In this document: positions 1-7,689 of the stretch, piece after piece
Layout of the letters: each line of letters starts with the position of its first letter
How positions within the stretch are numbered: position 1 is the first letter of the stretch
NCBI RefSeq assembly: GCF_021432385.1
Contig: NZ_JAEACT010000002.1
Location: 2,779,501 to 2,843,500 of the forward strand
Direction: 5' to 3'
Origin: Clostridium hydrogenum
GTDB taxonomy: Bacteria > Bacillota > Clostridia > Clostridiales > Clostridiaceae
DNA: 64,000 nucleotides
Notes under the pieces: model-generated
The model's database searches: none
Told to the model about the DNA's origin: nothing
The model's input: the letters and a program-made list of their open reading frames with translations, nothing else
Made by a program: the position numbers and the translations under genes

Positions 1-355
1 AGGGATCAATCTTTCCCCCCCTTACAACTTTAAATGGATACAAATCAAAATAATTTTGATCTGTAAGTACTATTTTTGTTTTTATTTCTTTTTCCGGAGA
101 AACACCATATTTATTTGTAACATTAGCTTTTATTTCTTTGCAGCCAGTAAACTCTATATTTCTATAGTTATCTTTTACTTTACTAAGTTCATCAAAGCTA
201 ATACCTTCATTACCACTACTTACATTTTTATATTCAATTATATTTGAAACATTATTTATTATATTGAAGTTAAGATAATTGTTTACAATAATTAAAAAAA
301 TTAAAACACTAAAGCTTACTATTAATCTAATTTTAATAATTTTTCTTATATACAT
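1..355 (-). CDS. MacB/FtsX-like ABC transporter permease, N-terminal part (cut by window edge)
   Basis: An open frame starts at an ATG (353-355) and runs off the left edge, giving 118 codons without a stop. It begins MYIRKIIKIRLIVS, followed by one hydrophobic segment and then an extracytoplasmic stretch ending near NYFDLYPFKVVRGGK. That arrangement resembles the MacB_PCD extracytoplasmic domain of FtsX-type permeases, where a sentence like DxxYFxLypfkvvkGr is common. A GAGGTGA ribosome binding site lies just upstream, inside the end of the HlyD-like gene, so the two are translationally coupled. The family moves or signals hydrophobic or antimicrobial compounds together with an ATPase and an adaptor. 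Function is inferred from family and context only, because most of the protein is outside the window. Confidence 0.7.
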   Translation of the reverse strand, partial: MYIRKIIKIRLIVSFSVLIFLIIVNNYLNFNIINNVSNIIEYKNVSSGNEGISFDELSKVKDNYRNIEFTGCKEIKANVTNKYGVSPEKEIKTKIVLTDQNYFDLYPFKVVRGGKIDP

Positions 356-359
356 GCAA

Positions 360-1514
360 TCACCTCGAAGCTGTAAAAGTGCATTTTACTTCATCATTAT
401 CACTAATAGGTTTAGAGGTATTAGTTACAATTCCACCACTTATTTCTGAGCTATTTGCTGCTTTAATTGAACAATTTATACTATCATAAGCAACCACCTG
501 TACCTCCACTTTTTTAACAGAACTTTCGCTACCTAATGCACTACCATTGCCAGTACTAACCTCATATACATAATCTATTCCATTTTCCTCAACTAAACAG
601 CTTTTGGAAATAACATTATTATATCGTTTAGCATTTTCCTCGGTGGCTACTGTAACCTTATCATCTTCTTTTAAATCAGTATTACCACTTATATCTGCCG
701 AAATTTCATATTCATCGGTGCTAGCTTTATACTTTTTTTCTGAAACTACTGCTTCTACCGCTGTAGCTTTTGAAGTTTCATCATCACCACTTATAACATT
801 TACTTTGCTGCCAGCTGAAAACTTATCAGCATCTTTAGATGAAACTGTAAACCTTACACAAAGACTAGGCTCATTACTTACAATTTCAAATAATGCATCA
901 CTACTTCCACCTAAATCTTCTCCTGCCCCTGAGCCAGCCTGATCCGCTGAAGCTCCAATTGAATCTTCATCTGCACTGTCAGAAGAACTTGCAGCATTTT
1001 TTGAATTTATATTCACTATTTTGCCATCAACATCTGAAAGAATGCTTCCATCAGCAGTTAGTCCTTTTCTTATTTCACTGTATTTTAAATTTTCCGTGTC
1101 GAGCTTATACTGATCTTCTTTGATTTTATCTTGATCTGGAGTTGCTGCTTTTTTTAAGGTATCAATTTCATCTTGAAGCTGCATTATTATCATTTCTTCT
1201 TCCCTTTCCTTTAAATTTATTGCATCATTATCTACCTTAGCAAGTACATCTCCTTTTTTTACGCTTTGATTTAGCTTTACATCAATTTCTTTAATGGACC
1301 AGTTTGGCATTGAATATATTTTGTGTGTATTTTCATACTCTACGGTTCCCATACCTTCAAAACTGTCACCTATTGTACCAGGCTTTAAATAAGCAACAGT
1401 GACTTCTGGAAGGAGCATATTATTTACAGTTTTCGAAAAATATGTGCAAAGTACAACTATGATTATAAACACTATAATACTTATACTTACTATTTTATTT
1501 CTTTTACTTTTCAT
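360..1514 (-). CDS. HlyD/MacA-like membrane fusion (efflux adaptor) protein
   Basis: The protein has 384 residues: a single N-terminal membrane anchor (about 7-27), a biotinyl-lipoyl-like half (about 60-95, with NQSVKKGDVLAKVD), a Lys/Glu-rich coiled coil (about 96-150), a second lipoyl half (ILSDVDGKIV) and beta-barrel domains. Residues about 172-208 form a Ser/Asp/Gly-rich low-complexity insert inside the second lipoyl region. Such adaptors work beside MacB-type permeases, and in Gram-positives they sit on the outer face of the membrane. The downstream gene is such a permease. The upstream gene is a MalG-like permease whose stop is only 9 bp away, which is an unusual operon partner. RBS GTGAGG precedes the ATG. 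Confidence 0.82.
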   Translation of the reverse strand: MKSKRNKIVSISIIVFIIIVVLCTYFSKTVNNMLLPEVTVAYLKPGTIGDSFEGMGTVEYENTHKIYSMPNWSIKEIDVKLNQSVKKGDVLAKVDNDAINLKEREEEMIIMQLQDEIDTLKKAATPDQDKIKEDQYKLDTENLKYSEIRKGLTADGSILSDVDGKIVNINSKNAASSSDSADEDSIGASADQAGSGAGEDLGGSSDALFEIVSNEPSLCVRFTVSSKDADKFSAGSKVNVISGDDETSKATAVEAVVSEKKYKASTDEYEISADISGNTDLKEDDKVTVATEENAKRYNNVISKSCLVEENGIDYVYEVSTGNGSALGSESSVKKVEVQVVAYDSINCSIKAANSSEISGGIVTNTSKPISDNDEVKCTFTASR

Positions 1515-1523
1515 ATTCTTACC

Positions 1524-2351
1524 TCACTTACTATCTAAATGTTGTATTCCTTTAAGCAGTTCCTCCTCTCCTTTCAAGAACATAAATATTGGTGGCAGCA
1601 TAAACATTACGCCGCAAGCAAAAGCAACTCCAAATTCATTACTATTAATTTGAGACAAAAAAGTTGAAAGCGGCTGCTTTTGGCTTCCAAGTAAAATTAA
1701 AGGCTGCTCAATCATATTCCAATTATCAATAAAACTTAGTATTGCAAGGGAAACTATTGCTCCTTTGCATTGAGGAATAATAATTTTAAATAAAATCTGA
1801 AGATGACCTGCTCCATCAACCTTTGCAGCCTGACACTCTTCATCTGGAATGGCTTTCAAGAATTGAGTCATCAAAAATACTCCAAAGGTTGAAAACATTG
1901 CTGGCAATATAACTGATGCATAGGAACCAACTAAATTGAGTTTTTTCATAATAATATATATCGGCACAAGTGTTACTTGATAAGGCATTATCATAAGTAA
2001 GATAAACATAAAGAATATTTGCTGTTTAAATTTAAATCTTATTTTAGCAAAAGCATAAGCTCCTAAAATTGATATTAGTATTTGTCCAATAACTGCTGGT
2101 ACAGTTAATACTACGGAATTCCAAAACTTCATTAAAAAATCAGGCTTTCTAAGTAAAATAGTATAGTATTGAATCATAGTAAAGCCATTTGGTATAATGT
2201 GAAATTTAAAATTTTGAATAGCGGCTGTTACCTCATCCTCACCCATTACGGAACTCGAAATCATATATATAACCGGAAATATTGCACACAAAGCAAAAAT
2301 AATTAGTACTAAATATTCAATAATTGATATAATTTTATTTTTTCTTTTCAT
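1524..2351 (-). CDS. Carbohydrate-type ABC transporter permease, MalG-like
   Basis: This is a 275-residue membrane protein with about six hydrophobic segments and the binding-protein-dependent permease EAA loop (EECQAAKVDGAGHLQILF, about residues 172-190), which docks onto a MalK-type ATPase. It starts 4 bp after the stop of the MalF-like gene, with GAGGT as ribosome binding site. No ATPase gene of the MalK type is present in this window, so the pair would have to borrow a shared ATPase or have one elsewhere. The family imports sugars or oligosaccharides, but its operon partners here (adaptor, MacB-like permease, envelope enzymes nearby) make a plain sugar-uptake role uncertain. Confidence 0.88.
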   Translation of the reverse strand: MKRKNKIISIIEYLVLIIFALCAIFPVIYMISSSVMGEDEVTAAIQNFKFHIIPNGFTMIQYYTILLRKPDFLMKFWNSVVLTVPAVIGQILISILGAYAFAKIRFKFKQQIFFMFILLMIMPYQVTLVPIYIIMKKLNLVGSYASVILPAMFSTFGVFLMTQFLKAIPDEECQAAKVDGAGHLQILFKIIIPQCKGAIVSLAILSFIDNWNMIEQPLILLGSQKQPLSTFLSQINSNEFGVAFACGVMFMLPPIFMFLKGEEELLKGIQHLDSK

Positions 2352-2355
2352 AAAC

Positions 2356-3246
2356 TTATACCTCGTATTTCTTTTGAAACTTAAACAAATAATAAACTGC
2401 GGCCCCTACAAATATAAAAACTATCACAGATGCTGTTGAAAGTCTTTGATAATTTAAATTTGTAAAATTGTTATTCATAAAGTGCTGCAACATATATATG
2501 CTTGAATCTGGGTATGCACCAGAAAGTAAATAAGCTTCTCTGTAAATTCTAAGTGAGTTTATTATTGAAATTATAAATACAAAGAATATTGTTGGTACAA
2601 GCATCGGCAAAGTTATCTTAAAGAAAGCTTTTGTTTCGCTGCAGCCATCCATATATGCTGCTTCATAGTATTCTTTTGGTATATTATTTAATCCAGCAAG
2701 AAATATTATCATGTTATATCCACAATTTTTCCATACATATAATAAAACAAGTATGAAAAATGACCAGCCTGTTTTAAGATAATCGGGTCCTACAATTCCA
2801 AATTTCAAAAGCATTCCATTAGCTATGCCTGATTCAGCAAAAAATATTTGCCATACAAGTATTACTGAAGCTATGGGTATAACTAACGGAAAAGTAAGTA
2901 CTGTTCTAAAAAATGAGGCTTTTTTTATTTTGCTATTTAATATAAGAGTAACTCCAAGAGATATAACAATTACAAGTGGAACCGCCGCTAAATTAAATAG
3001 CAGAGTGTTTTTTACCGCTAATTTAAAAGAAGAATTTTGAAACAAATCTATAAAATTTTGAAAGCCAACAAATTCTAAATCTCCCGCTCCCTCCGTAAAA
3101 CAATACATTAAGCTTATTAAAAATGGAATTGCGAAAAACAATAAAAATCCTAATATAGATGGTCCTGCAAAAATATATCCTATAATATTTTCCTTTTTCT
3201 TTAAGCTTGAATCTTCTATTTTGACAAGCTCTTTACAATTTTCCAC
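2356..3246 (-). CDS. Carbohydrate-type ABC transporter permease, MalF-like
   Basis: The protein has 296 residues, a charged N-terminal tail, six predicted membrane segments and the permease EAA loop (EYYEAAYMDGCSETKAFF, about residue 190 onward). Translation starts at GTG with AAGGAGG seven bases upstream. It is the first gene of an apparent four-gene unit: MalF-like, MalG-like, HlyD-like, MacB-like. The promoter region carries a TTAACGTTATCTTAA box 57 bp upstream of the start, shared with three other genes in the locus. The natural partner would be one or more of the three SBP paralogues encoded at 4092-15826. Confidence 0.88.
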   Translation of the reverse strand: MENCKELVKIEDSSLKKKENIIGYIFAGPSILGFLLFFAIPFLISLMYCFTEGAGDLEFVGFQNFIDLFQNSSFKLAVKNTLLFNLAAVPLVIVISLGVTLILNSKIKKASFFRTVLTFPLVIPIASVILVWQIFFAESGIANGMLLKFGIVGPDYLKTGWSFFILVLLYVWKNCGYNMIIFLAGLNNIPKEYYEAAYMDGCSETKAFFKITLPMLVPTIFFVFIISIINSLRIYREAYLLSGAYPDSSIYMLQHFMNNNFTNLNYQRLSTASVIVFIFVGAAVYYLFKFQKKYEV

Positions 3247-3302
3247 CTAAAAACCTCCTTCCTCATTATTTAATTTCTATTCTAATATTAACAATGCTAT
3301 CA

Positions 3303-3318
3303 TTAAGATAACGTTAAT
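3303..3318 (-). promoter_or_regulatory. Type-I regulatory box upstream of malF-like operon
   Basis: On the minus strand the site reads ATTAACGTTATCTTAA. The same 16 bases (one mismatch in one copy) occur at 6665-6680, 16432-16447 and 18904-18919, always 55-64 bp before a start codon. About 18 bp further downstream each copy has a plausible -10 (TAGAAT here), so the box would overlap the -35 region, the usual place for OmpR/PhoB-type activator binding. One copy precedes the response-regulator gene at 18181, so I infer that this regulator binds the box. The box overlaps the stop codon of the gene remnant at 3314-3436. Confidence 0.6.
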
Positions 3319-3436
3319 TAGCCTGCTTAACTTCTAGTATCCTTATATTTTTAGCTGTAATAGTTGTACCATCACTTTCACCAAAAATAGTTATAAATCT
3401 TCCAAACTTTAATTCACTCTTATATCTCCTCCAAAA
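3314..3436 (-). pseudogene. C-terminal remnant of a DUF5666-like secreted protein
   Basis: In the minus-strand frame ending at the TAA at 3314, the last 35 codons read KSELKFGRFITIFGESDGTT and ITAKNIRILEVKQAN. This parallels the end of the intact neighbour at 3442 (LSDIKVDKLVSVWGKSGADG, then TITAETVVVMGFN). There is no start codon and only the last third of the domain remains, so it looks like the decayed tail of a tandem duplicate. The stop overlaps the regulatory box of the downstream operon. Confidence 0.55.
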
Positions 3437-3441
3437 TGCAC

Positions 3442-3909
3442 TTAATTAAATCCCATTACTACTACAGTTTCAGCTGTAATAGTACCGTCAGCTCCACTTT
3501 TCCCCCACACACTAACTAATTTATCTACTTTTATATCACTTAAACTTCCAGCTTCATCTTTTGCTTCTGTCTTACTATTGCTAATCCTATTAAAAGTTCT
3601 TTTTATCAATTTAGTATCTTTATTGCATTTAAATTTCACCATTTTCCCTGTATCTTTATCCATAGTTCCCTTGCCTTGTTTAACAGTTTCCAGCTTATCA
3701 ACTGTAAAAATTTCATTATCTACCTTATTAACATAACCATATAAATTTCCATATTCCTTTATAATAGCTAAATCATCCATTTTTGCTGCATTTGATGTGC
3801 TAGCTGTATGTGAAGTATTAGCTGTATGTGCTATATAAATTTTATAGCCAAAAACAGCTATTATTAAAATTATTACACCTGCAATTGATACCTTTGCTAT
3901 AGTCTTCAT
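3442..3909 (-). CDS. Membrane-anchored DUF5666-like small protein
   Basis: This 155-residue protein has a single N-terminal membrane anchor (about 5-25), a Ser/Thr/Ala-rich linker with HTAN/HTAS repeats (27-43) and a small beta-rich domain (GYVNKVDNEIFTVD to VDKLVSVWGKSG). The pattern of an internal 'dKLvsVwG' turn followed by 'TItAetVvVmg' resembles DUF5666/OB-fold-like secreted proteins. No enzymatic residues are evident. RBS GAGGAG lies eight bases before the ATG. It sits 182 bp downstream of SBP gene 1. The lipoprotein gene at 15856 is a related partner of SBP gene 3, so a pairing of this domain with the SBPs is repeated in the locus. Function is unknown. Confidence 0.72.
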   Translation of the reverse strand: MKTIAKVSIAGVIILIIAVFGYKIYIAHTANTSHTASTSNAAKMDDLAIIKEYGNLYGYVNKVDNEIFTVDKLETVKQGKGTMDKDTGKMVKFKCNKDTKLIKRTFNRISNSKTEAKDEAGSLSDIKVDKLVSVWGKSGADGTITAETVVVMGFN

Positions 3910-3922
3910 GTTTTCACTCCTC

Positions 3923-3956
3923 TATAGATAACCCATTTCAAGTTGGTTTATCTTTA
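3923..3956. repeat. Short derivative of the ~100 bp hairpin repeat
   Basis: ATAGATAACCCATTTCAAG followed by TTGGTTTATCTTTA gives only the ends of the GATAAACC...GGTTTATC hairpin family seen in full at 28564, 31413, 39306 and 58418. The centre is deleted. Confidence 0.5.
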
Positions 3957-3964
3957 TTCATTTG

Positions 3965-4012
3965 GCTATGTTTTAAATAAGTATTGATTTTCACACTTAT
4001 TTAAAACATAGC
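3965..4012. repeat. 46-bp hairpin repeat, copy 1
   Basis: Arms CTATGTTTTAAATAAGT and ACTTATTTAAAACATAG surround the loop ATTGATTTTCAC. Near-identical copies lie at 43454, 46141 and 48240. It may act as a bidirectional terminator, but without a clean T-tract it looks more like a mobile hairpin repeat. Confidence 0.7.
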
Positions 4013-4028
4013 TTCCTTTAGTACGTTT

Positions 4029-4093
4029 GGCTATTTTTAAAAGAATGTTTCTATGATGTGTTGGCTCATATCAACATTCTTTTAAAAATAGCT
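4029..4093. repeat. Second hairpin type, GCTATTTTTAAAAGAATGTT arms
   Basis: The left arm GCTATTTTTAAAAGAATGTT and right arm AACATTCTTTTAAAAATAGC enclose a ~24 bp loop. The right arm touches the stop codon of the SBP gene at 4092. The same arms recur at 43516-43735 with an extra hairpin inside the loop. It immediately follows a 46-bp hairpin in both places, so the two hairpins travel as a pair. Confidence 0.65.
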
Positions 4094-5477
4094 ATTCATT
4101 TAAATACACCTTTACTTTTTCTTGTAAATCTTTGAGCACACTATCATAAGACTCTTTACCCTCTAAATATGGTGTTAAACATTTCATCATTAAATCGTCT
4201 AAGGTAGGATCATATACTTCAGTTTTTTCTATATTTTGTGTTATTTTATTATAGTAAGCTTGAAGTTCATTAGATGGTTTTAACATAGTTATGCTTCCAT
4301 CATGTTTACTAATCTGCTCAGTTTTACCTACTTCATTTTCCAAATACTGATTAAAAGTTATATCCCTAGATTTTTTACTAGCTGGTATATACTCAAGAGG
4401 AACAAAATTACCCTTCGACTTTACTTTTATTTCTGTAGATAATGCAGTTTTTATAAAATCGTACGCTGCTTTTTTGTTCTTTGAACTTTTATTAATTGCC
4501 ATACATTCTCCTGCCATTGCAATTACTTTATCTGTGCCATTATATGTTGGCATGCTATTTATAATCTGTGTTTCTCCTGTTACTCCCTTTATTTTAGATT
4601 CTGATTCAAGAAGATCACTAAGAAATAATCTATCATCTGAAAAAAGTGTAGTTCCTGCCTTAATTGCATCGTATCCCTCTTCACCAGAAGTAGCAGTAAT
4701 TTCAGTTTGCTTTGGAGAAGAATTATATATTTTTTTATAATTATCTATTACTTTCCTAAATTCAGGTTTATTAAAATAAGTCTTTTTATTTTCATAATCA
4801 ACAAAATCAATTCCACTACTTGCTAGAAAGTTAGTAATACTAATTGGATAAGCAAATAATGTTTTATTCTTGCTTCTATTTATTGAAGATATATATTTGC
4901 TAGCTGCTTCAATAAAGTCATTTTGAGACATATTATTCCCTAACTTAACACCACTACTCTCCAATAATTTATCCGTAGTTATATAGCTATCAACATAATA
5001 ATCTAATGGTATAAATGTGATTTTCCCATTGTGTTTACCTGCATTTAATACAGCTTTGCTATAATTTTCTGCATCAAAATCCTTGTCTTTTTCAACAAAT
5101 GGTTTTAAATCAGCAAGTATTTGTGACTTTTGCATTGAATGCACATTAAGTTCCTCTGGATTAAAGTACAACACATCAGGGCCATTTCCGGATAAACTAT
5201 TTGCTAAAAGTTTTTTGGAATACTCATTATTTTCTATACCAATAGGTGTTTCTTTAATATTTATATTGGGATATTTCTTTTTAAAATTATCTATCCAAGT
5301 CTGCATCTGTATACTGTTTTTCCCATTTACTTGCAATGTATATATACTCAAAACATTGGACTTACCTATACCAATACTTTTAACACCACTTTTATTGAGA
5401 ATAGGATATACACCAGCTGCCGCTAAGACAATAACTATAATACCTGCAATTATTAATTTTTTTTTACTAATTTTCAT
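4092..5477 (-). CDS. Membrane-anchored extracellular solute-binding protein, paralogue 1
   Basis: The protein is about 461 residues and belongs to the family-1 (maltose-type) solute-binding fold. It has IYTLQVNGKNSIQMQTWIDN, FKKKYPNINIKETPI, GNGPDVLYF, DLKPFVEKD and ITFIPLDYYVDSYITT, all typical positions in this family. The N-terminus is one hydrophobic segment ending AAAGVYPILNKSG with no lipobox cysteine, so it is predicted to stay anchored by an uncleaved helix rather than as a lipoprotein. Paralogues 2 and 3 (12851, 14462) share this anchor with the GVYP motif and the same C-terminus VKxYxNE. I chose ATG 5477 over the upstream GTG at 5489 because GAGGTGG sits at proper spacing only for the former. 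A type-II box lies 64 bp upstream. Confidence 0.85.
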   Translation of the reverse strand: MKISKKKLIIAGIIVIVLAAAGVYPILNKSGVKSIGIGKSNVLSIYTLQVNGKNSIQMQTWIDNFKKKYPNINIKETPIGIENNEYSKKLLANSLSGNGPDVLYFNPEELNVHSMQKSQILADLKPFVEKDKDFDAENYSKAVLNAGKHNGKITFIPLDYYVDSYITTDKLLESSGVKLGNNMSQNDFIEAASKYISSINRSKNKTLFAYPISITNFLASSGIDFVDYENKKTYFNKPEFRKVIDNYKKIYNSSPKQTEITATSGEEGYDAIKAGTTLFSDDRLFLSDLLESESKIKGVTGETQIINSMPTYNGTDKVIAMAGECMAINKSSKNKKAAYDFIKTALSTEIKVKSKGNFVPLEYIPASKKSRDITFNQYLENEVGKTEQISKHDGSITMLKPSNELQAYYNKITQNIEKTEVYDPTLDDLMMKCLTPYLEGKESYDSVLKDLQEKVKVYLNE

Positions 5478-5520
5478 TGATATTACCACCTCTTCTATAA
5501 ATAACTTTAAAACTTTTTGT

Positions 5521-5551
5521 TTAAAATAAATTTAATTAAACCTTAAGAAAC
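5521..5551 (-). promoter_or_regulatory. Type-II regulatory box upstream of SBP gene 1
   Basis: The minus strand reads TTTCTTAAGGTTTAATTAAA then ATTTTAA-like sequence, followed about 25 bp later by a TTAAAGTTATTTATAG promoter-like stretch. It aligns base for base with 14251-14280 (SBP gene 2) and 6996-7027, and more loosely with 12620-12649 (response-regulator gene). CTTAAG lies 64-74 bp before the start codon in the three gene-linked cases. Confidence 0.55.
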
Positions 5552-5580
5552 TTAAATATTTTAATTTAAAACAAAAAATA

Positions 5581-5617
5581 AATAGGCTGCCTAAAAATAA
5601 TATTTAGACAGCTTATT
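5581..5617 (-). terminator. Rho-independent terminator after the carboxypeptidase gene
   Basis: On the minus strand AATAAGCTGTCTAAA pairs with TTTAGGCAGCCTATT (one mismatch and one G-U) and is followed by TTATTTTTTGTTTT. It lies 100 bp past the stop of the gene at 5717. Confidence 0.75.
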
Positions 5618-5716
5618 TATGTATAGACAACTTGAACTAATTTAAACTAATTTCATAATATAATGACCTCTTTATGATATAAATTATATTATGAAAGTTT
5701 AAACTAGATAATGCCT

Positions 5717-6610
5717 TTACAGTTTCGAATAGCTCCAATCAATAATTTTCTCCATGTCACTATCTACAGTTTCTTCATTAGCTGAACCTAATACAATTCC
5801 TATCATTTTTTTATTATTTCTTTCATAATAAGCAACTAAACATCTACCCGCTGCCGCTGTGTAACCTGTTTTCCCTGCTATACATCCATCAATACCAAGA
5901 AGTTTATTAGTATTTTCTAATTGAATATCCTTTCCTCTTGTTTTAATATCATCGCTCTTCTCACCAAGGATATTCATTATCCAAGGATAATTATATACAT
6001 TTTTAGCAATTTTACTAAGATCATATGCAGTTGTATAATGATTTTCATTAGGCAATCCGTTAGCATTTGCAAAGTGACTTTCTTTAAGTCCAAGTGAAGA
6101 AGCTTTTTCGTTCATCTTTTCAGCAAAAGCTGGTATACTTCCTGCCACATTTTCTCCTATAGCTTCAGCAATATCATTAGCGGAATATATAAGCATCCCT
6201 TTCATTGCTGTATCACCTTTTAGTTCTTCACCTACTATTAAATCCAGCTTATTTGCAGGCTGCATTTTTGAATCCTTTGTATAAGTTATTACGCTGTTTT
6301 TATTTTCATTATCAGCAAATACCTGCGCAGTTAAAAGTTTAGTAGTACTTGCTGGGTACATGCGATTGTGTATATTTTTAGCATATATTATTTTATTGCT
6401 AGATACATCTAGTGTTAATGCCGCAATAGCACTTACTGAAGGTGTATCACTAGATTTGCTTTCTTCTGTAATTGATTCTTGCGTTTCAATAAAAGTTTTT
6501 GTGCCATTTGAACTAAACACCTGAACTGCTTTCCCCATATTCCCACTAAATAAAACCCACACAAACATTATTATAAAAATTCCAATTATACCTTTTAATA
6601 TACGTTTCAT
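5717..6610 (-). CDS. D-alanyl-D-alanine carboxypeptidase (PBP5/DacF family)
   Basis: This is a serine-type D,D-carboxypeptidase that removes the terminal D-Ala from peptidoglycan pentapeptides outside the membrane. All three catalytic motifs are visible: S88-T-T-K91, S143-A-N145 and K247-T-G249. The N-terminal hydrophobic segment (about 8-22) is a signal or anchor. At 297 residues it ends soon after the transpeptidase fold and lacks the C-terminal beta domain and amphipathic helix of DacA, so anchoring is probably N-terminal. A type-I box (6665-6680) lies 55 bp upstream, and a type-II box (6996) lies further up beyond a repeat. Its product, tetrapeptide stems, is the donor substrate for the L,D-transpeptidase encoded next door. 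Confidence 0.92.
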   Translation of the reverse strand: MKRILKGIIGIFIIMFVWVLFSGNMGKAVQVFSSNGTKTFIETQESITEESKSSDTPSVSAIAALTLDVSSNKIIYAKNIHNRMYPASTTKLLTAQVFADNENKNSVITYTKDSKMQPANKLDLIVGEELKGDTAMKGMLIYSANDIAEAIGENVAGSIPAFAEKMNEKASSLGLKESHFANANGLPNENHYTTAYDLSKIAKNVYNYPWIMNILGEKSDDIKTRGKDIQLENTNKLLGIDGCIAGKTGYTAAAGRCLVAYYERNNKKMIGIVLGSANEETVDSDMEKIIDWSYSKL

Positions 6611-6664
6611 AATCTTTATCCTTCCTTTTTCTAATATTCTTATTTAATGTTATCAAGTAACCCC

Positions 6665-6680
6665 TTAAGATAACGTTAAT
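6665..6680 (-). promoter_or_regulatory. Type-I regulatory box upstream of the carboxypeptidase gene
   Basis: The minus strand reads ATTAACGTTATCTTAA, identical to the boxes at 3303 and 16432. A TTAAATAAGAAT-like -10 sits about 18 bp downstream. The cloverleaf repeat begins immediately upstream of it. Confidence 0.6.
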
Positions 6681-6916
6681 TACAATTTGGGGAGCAGAGT
6701 ACAGATGACAGAGTACAGTGTACAGTGAATGATGATTTACCTTTCGCTTCTCTCAGGTAAATCTTAAACTTAATGTTGTCAGCTTCGCTGAACACCATTT
6801 ATGGCGCGATTGCACAGCAATAAAGAAAATAAGTTTTCAGATTTTTCTACGCTCGCGGAGAAAAATCATCCTTCATTGTACTCTGTACTCCGTACTCTGA
6901 GTTAAATTGTAATTTG
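6680..6916. repeat. Cloverleaf repeat, copy 1
   Basis: The outer stem is ATTACAATTT plus AGAGTACAGATGACAGAGTA on the left, and its complement on the right (GTACTCTGTACTCCGTACTC, AAATTGTAAT). Inside are four smaller hairpins, including GATTTACCT...AGGTAAATC and a GTTGTCAGCTTCGCTGAAC arm. It separates the type-I box of the carboxypeptidase gene from a type-II box further upstream, suggesting insertion into a once shorter promoter region. Confidence 0.8.
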
Positions 6917-6995
6917 GCTGTTTCAACTGTTGTATCTTTATAATCATGTAATACCTTTTTTCACATTATTCTATAAATAATTTTAAAGCCTATAG

Positions 6996-7027
6996 TTTAA
7001 AATACTTTTAATTAAAACTTAAGAAAA
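6996..7027 (-). promoter_or_regulatory. Orphan type-II regulatory box
   Basis: The minus strand carries TTTCTTAAGTTTTAATTAAA followed by GTATTTTAA and a TTTAAAATTATTTATAG -10-like region. The similarity to the promoter of SBP gene 1 extends over about 60 bp. The next minus-strand gene is the carboxypeptidase, about 400 bp downstream across a repeat. It may be a distal promoter for that gene or a leftover from a lost gene. Confidence 0.5.
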
Positions 7028-7033
7028 ATAAAG

Positions 7034-7199
7034 ATTAAGGCATCTAAAAAAATAACAAGTCCAAATTGAGAGATAGTTTTGTGTAATACAAGAAACTGTA
7101 ACTCGTTAATACTGGTTGTCTTGGCGTGTTATAGTAACGAAGGATTACGTGAAAATAGCCGAAAGTTGGACTTGTTATTTTCTTTAAGATGCCTTAATT
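7034..7199. repeat. 166-bp palindromic element
   Basis: Long near-perfect terminal arms (ATTAAGGCATCTAAAAAAAT with AACAAGTCCAA on the left, complement on the right ending GATGCCTTAAT) surround about 95 bp of non-coding sequence. There is no ORF of note. It has MITE-like architecture and is single in this window. Confidence 0.6.
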
Positions 7200-7210
7200 G
7201 CAAAAAACAA

Positions 7211-7246
7211 AAATACTGGCCGAAAATTATCTTCAGCCAGTATTTT
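7211..7246. terminator. Bidirectional hairpin terminator
   Basis: AAATACTGGC pairs with GCCAGTATTTTT around a 16 bp loop, with T-rich sequence on both exits. It lies 65 bp upstream of the L,D-transpeptidase start and isolates it from upstream transcription. Confidence 0.6.
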
Positions 7247-7311
7247 TGTTCACAAATCAGTATATTCATAAATATTATGTTTATATAGTTATTTTTTAGG
7301 AGTCAAAATTT

Positions 7312-7689
7312 ATGTTTTATTGCTTATATCCATATTATAACGCTTATAGAGCTGTATATCGCATACTTATAAATACAAATACTCACAGCCTTATCTTATT
7401 TAATAATAATTCAATTTACAAAACATATACTGTTGCCACAGGTAAACCATCTACACCAACCCCTAAGGGAACTTTTAAAATAATTAACCGTGCTATAAAT
7501 CCAGGTGGTCCTTTTGGCGCAAGATGGCTTGGCTTAAATGCACCAAACGGAGATTACGGAATCCATGGTACAAACAACCCCTCTTCTATCGGAAAAAGTG
7601 TTTCCAATGGCTGCATACGAATGTTTAACGATCAAGTTATTGAACTCAGTAACCTTGTCCCAATAGGAACTGTAGTTACAATTATTTAA
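7312..7689 (+). CDS. YkuD-type L,D-transpeptidase, minimal form
   Basis: The 125-residue protein is almost only the YkuD catalytic domain. The active-site pattern is present: H85 in YGIHGTNNP and C101 in SVSNGCIRM. The family makes 3-3 (mDap-mDap) peptidoglycan cross-links from tetrapeptide donors and is insensitive to most penicillins. No signal peptide, LysM or membrane helix is evident. It is the only plus-strand gene in the first 20 kb. RBS AGGAG precedes the ATG at good spacing. It lies next to a D,D-carboxypeptidase that can make its substrate. The following 198 bp (7690-7887) hold no gene I can support. Confidence 0.9.
   Translation: MFYCLYPYYNAYRAVYRILINTNTHSLILFNNNSIYKTYTVATGKPSTPTPKGTFKIINRAINPGGPFGARWLGLNAPNGDYGIHGTNNPSSIGKSVSNGCIRMFNDQVIELSNLVPIGTVVTII

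Noticed and set aside
893..1123. Plus-strand frames opposite the HlyD-like gene
   Set aside because: They are shadows of the Ser/Asp/Gly-rich coding strand; the minus-strand gene has the domain structure and ribosome binding site.
7079..7288. Plus-strand frame of 69 codons upstream of the L,D-transpeptidase
   Set aside because: It runs through a palindrome and a terminator, and has no ribosome binding site.
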